This document shows, piece by piece, positions 5,995 through 6,057 of a stretch of DNA of 6,057 nucleotides. A program made the translations under genes and the position numbers. Below the pieces are notes generated by a model. That model worked only from the letters and a program-made list of their open reading frames with translations. It was not told the origin of the DNA and did not search any database. The stretch's first letter is position 1, and every line of letters starts with the position of its first letter. The stretch covers positions 1 through 6,057 of the forward strand of contig JAUVVS010000142.1 of the NCBI GenBank assembly GCA_030604545.1, given 5' to 3'. This DNA is from Deltaproteobacteria bacterium. GTDB taxonomy: Bacteria; Desulfobacterota; Desulfobacteria; Desulfobacterales; JAUVVS01.

Positions 5995-6057
5995 ATGACA
6001 AAATTTTTATACAAAGCCATAAATGAAAGCGGAAGCACAGTATCCGGAAAGTTGGAA
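5995..6057 (+). CDS. 5' end of a platform protein gene (GspF/PilC/MshG family), cut by the window edge
   Basis: ATG at 5995 opens a frame that stays open to the last base, giving 21 residues starting MTKFLYKAINESGSTVSG. GspF/PilC-family inner-membrane platform proteins typically begin with a short M..F.YKA....G....G pattern, which this matches closely, and the gene normally follows the assembly ATPase gene. The protein would sit in the inner membrane and transmit ATPase motion to the growing pilus. No clear Shine-Dalgarno sequence precedes it, only AAAAAAG directly upstream, so translation initiation may be weak. It is separated from the ATPase gene by a hairpin and repeat-rich 257 bp, so it may depend on read-through or on its own promoter, which I could not identify. 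Confidence 0.75.
   Translation, partial: MTKFLYKAINESGSTVSGKLE

Overview
The window holds part of a type IV pilus / type II secretion-like assembly operon, all on the + strand. It most resembles the MSHA (mannose-sensitive haemagglutinin) pilus arrangement. In order: the last 22 codons of an unidentified gene (1-69), an outer-membrane secretin lipoprotein with a C-terminal SPOR domain (82-1953), an ExeA/MshM-type AAA ATPase with a long extracytoplasmic tail (2002-3654), a GspE/PilB/MshE-type assembly ATPase (4034-5737), and the first 21 codons of a GspF/PilC/MshG-type inner-membrane platform protein (5995-6057, cut by the window edge). The secretin - ExeA-like - ATPase - platform order is that of mshL-mshM-(mshN)-mshE-mshG, here without an mshN-like TPR gene. 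The base composition is moderately AT-rich. Together with the multidomain ExeA-like protein this suggests an environmental Gram-negative bacterium, probably of the Desulfobacterota (old Deltaproteobacteria); the taxon is inference only.

How the genes work together: the secretin forms the outer-membrane pore. The ExeA-like protein is predicted to couple cytoplasmic ATP hydrolysis to peptidoglycan-directed modules in the periplasm, helping the secretin pass or anchor in the wall. The hexameric ATPase powers pilin or pseudopilin polymerisation on the platform protein. Both the secretin and the ExeA-like protein carry wall-directed modules (SPOR; LysM-like plus SPOR-like), an unusually heavy investment in peptidoglycan contact. 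The ATPase begins with a recognisable MshEN c-di-GMP-binding module (two 24-residue motifs, 5-residue spacer), so the machine is probably controlled by c-di-GMP.

The two long intergenic gaps are the most unusual part. The 379-bp gap before the ATPase gene contains a complete 329-bp element (3675-4003) with about 33-bp terminal inverted repeats beginning GTAA and a perfect 8-bp target duplication (TAATAAAG at 3667-3674 and 4004-4011). It looks like a non-autonomous (MITE-like) element of IS66 type. Without it the genes would be 42 bp apart. The 257-bp gap after the ATPase gene contains a strong hairpin and then successive arrays of imperfect 7-bp and 8-bp tandem iterons arranged in inverted orientation. 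The ends of the 329-bp element are also built of 7/8-bp GTTCA iterons, so the two gaps may hold related repeat families. No RNA gene, CRISPR array or convincing promoter was found.
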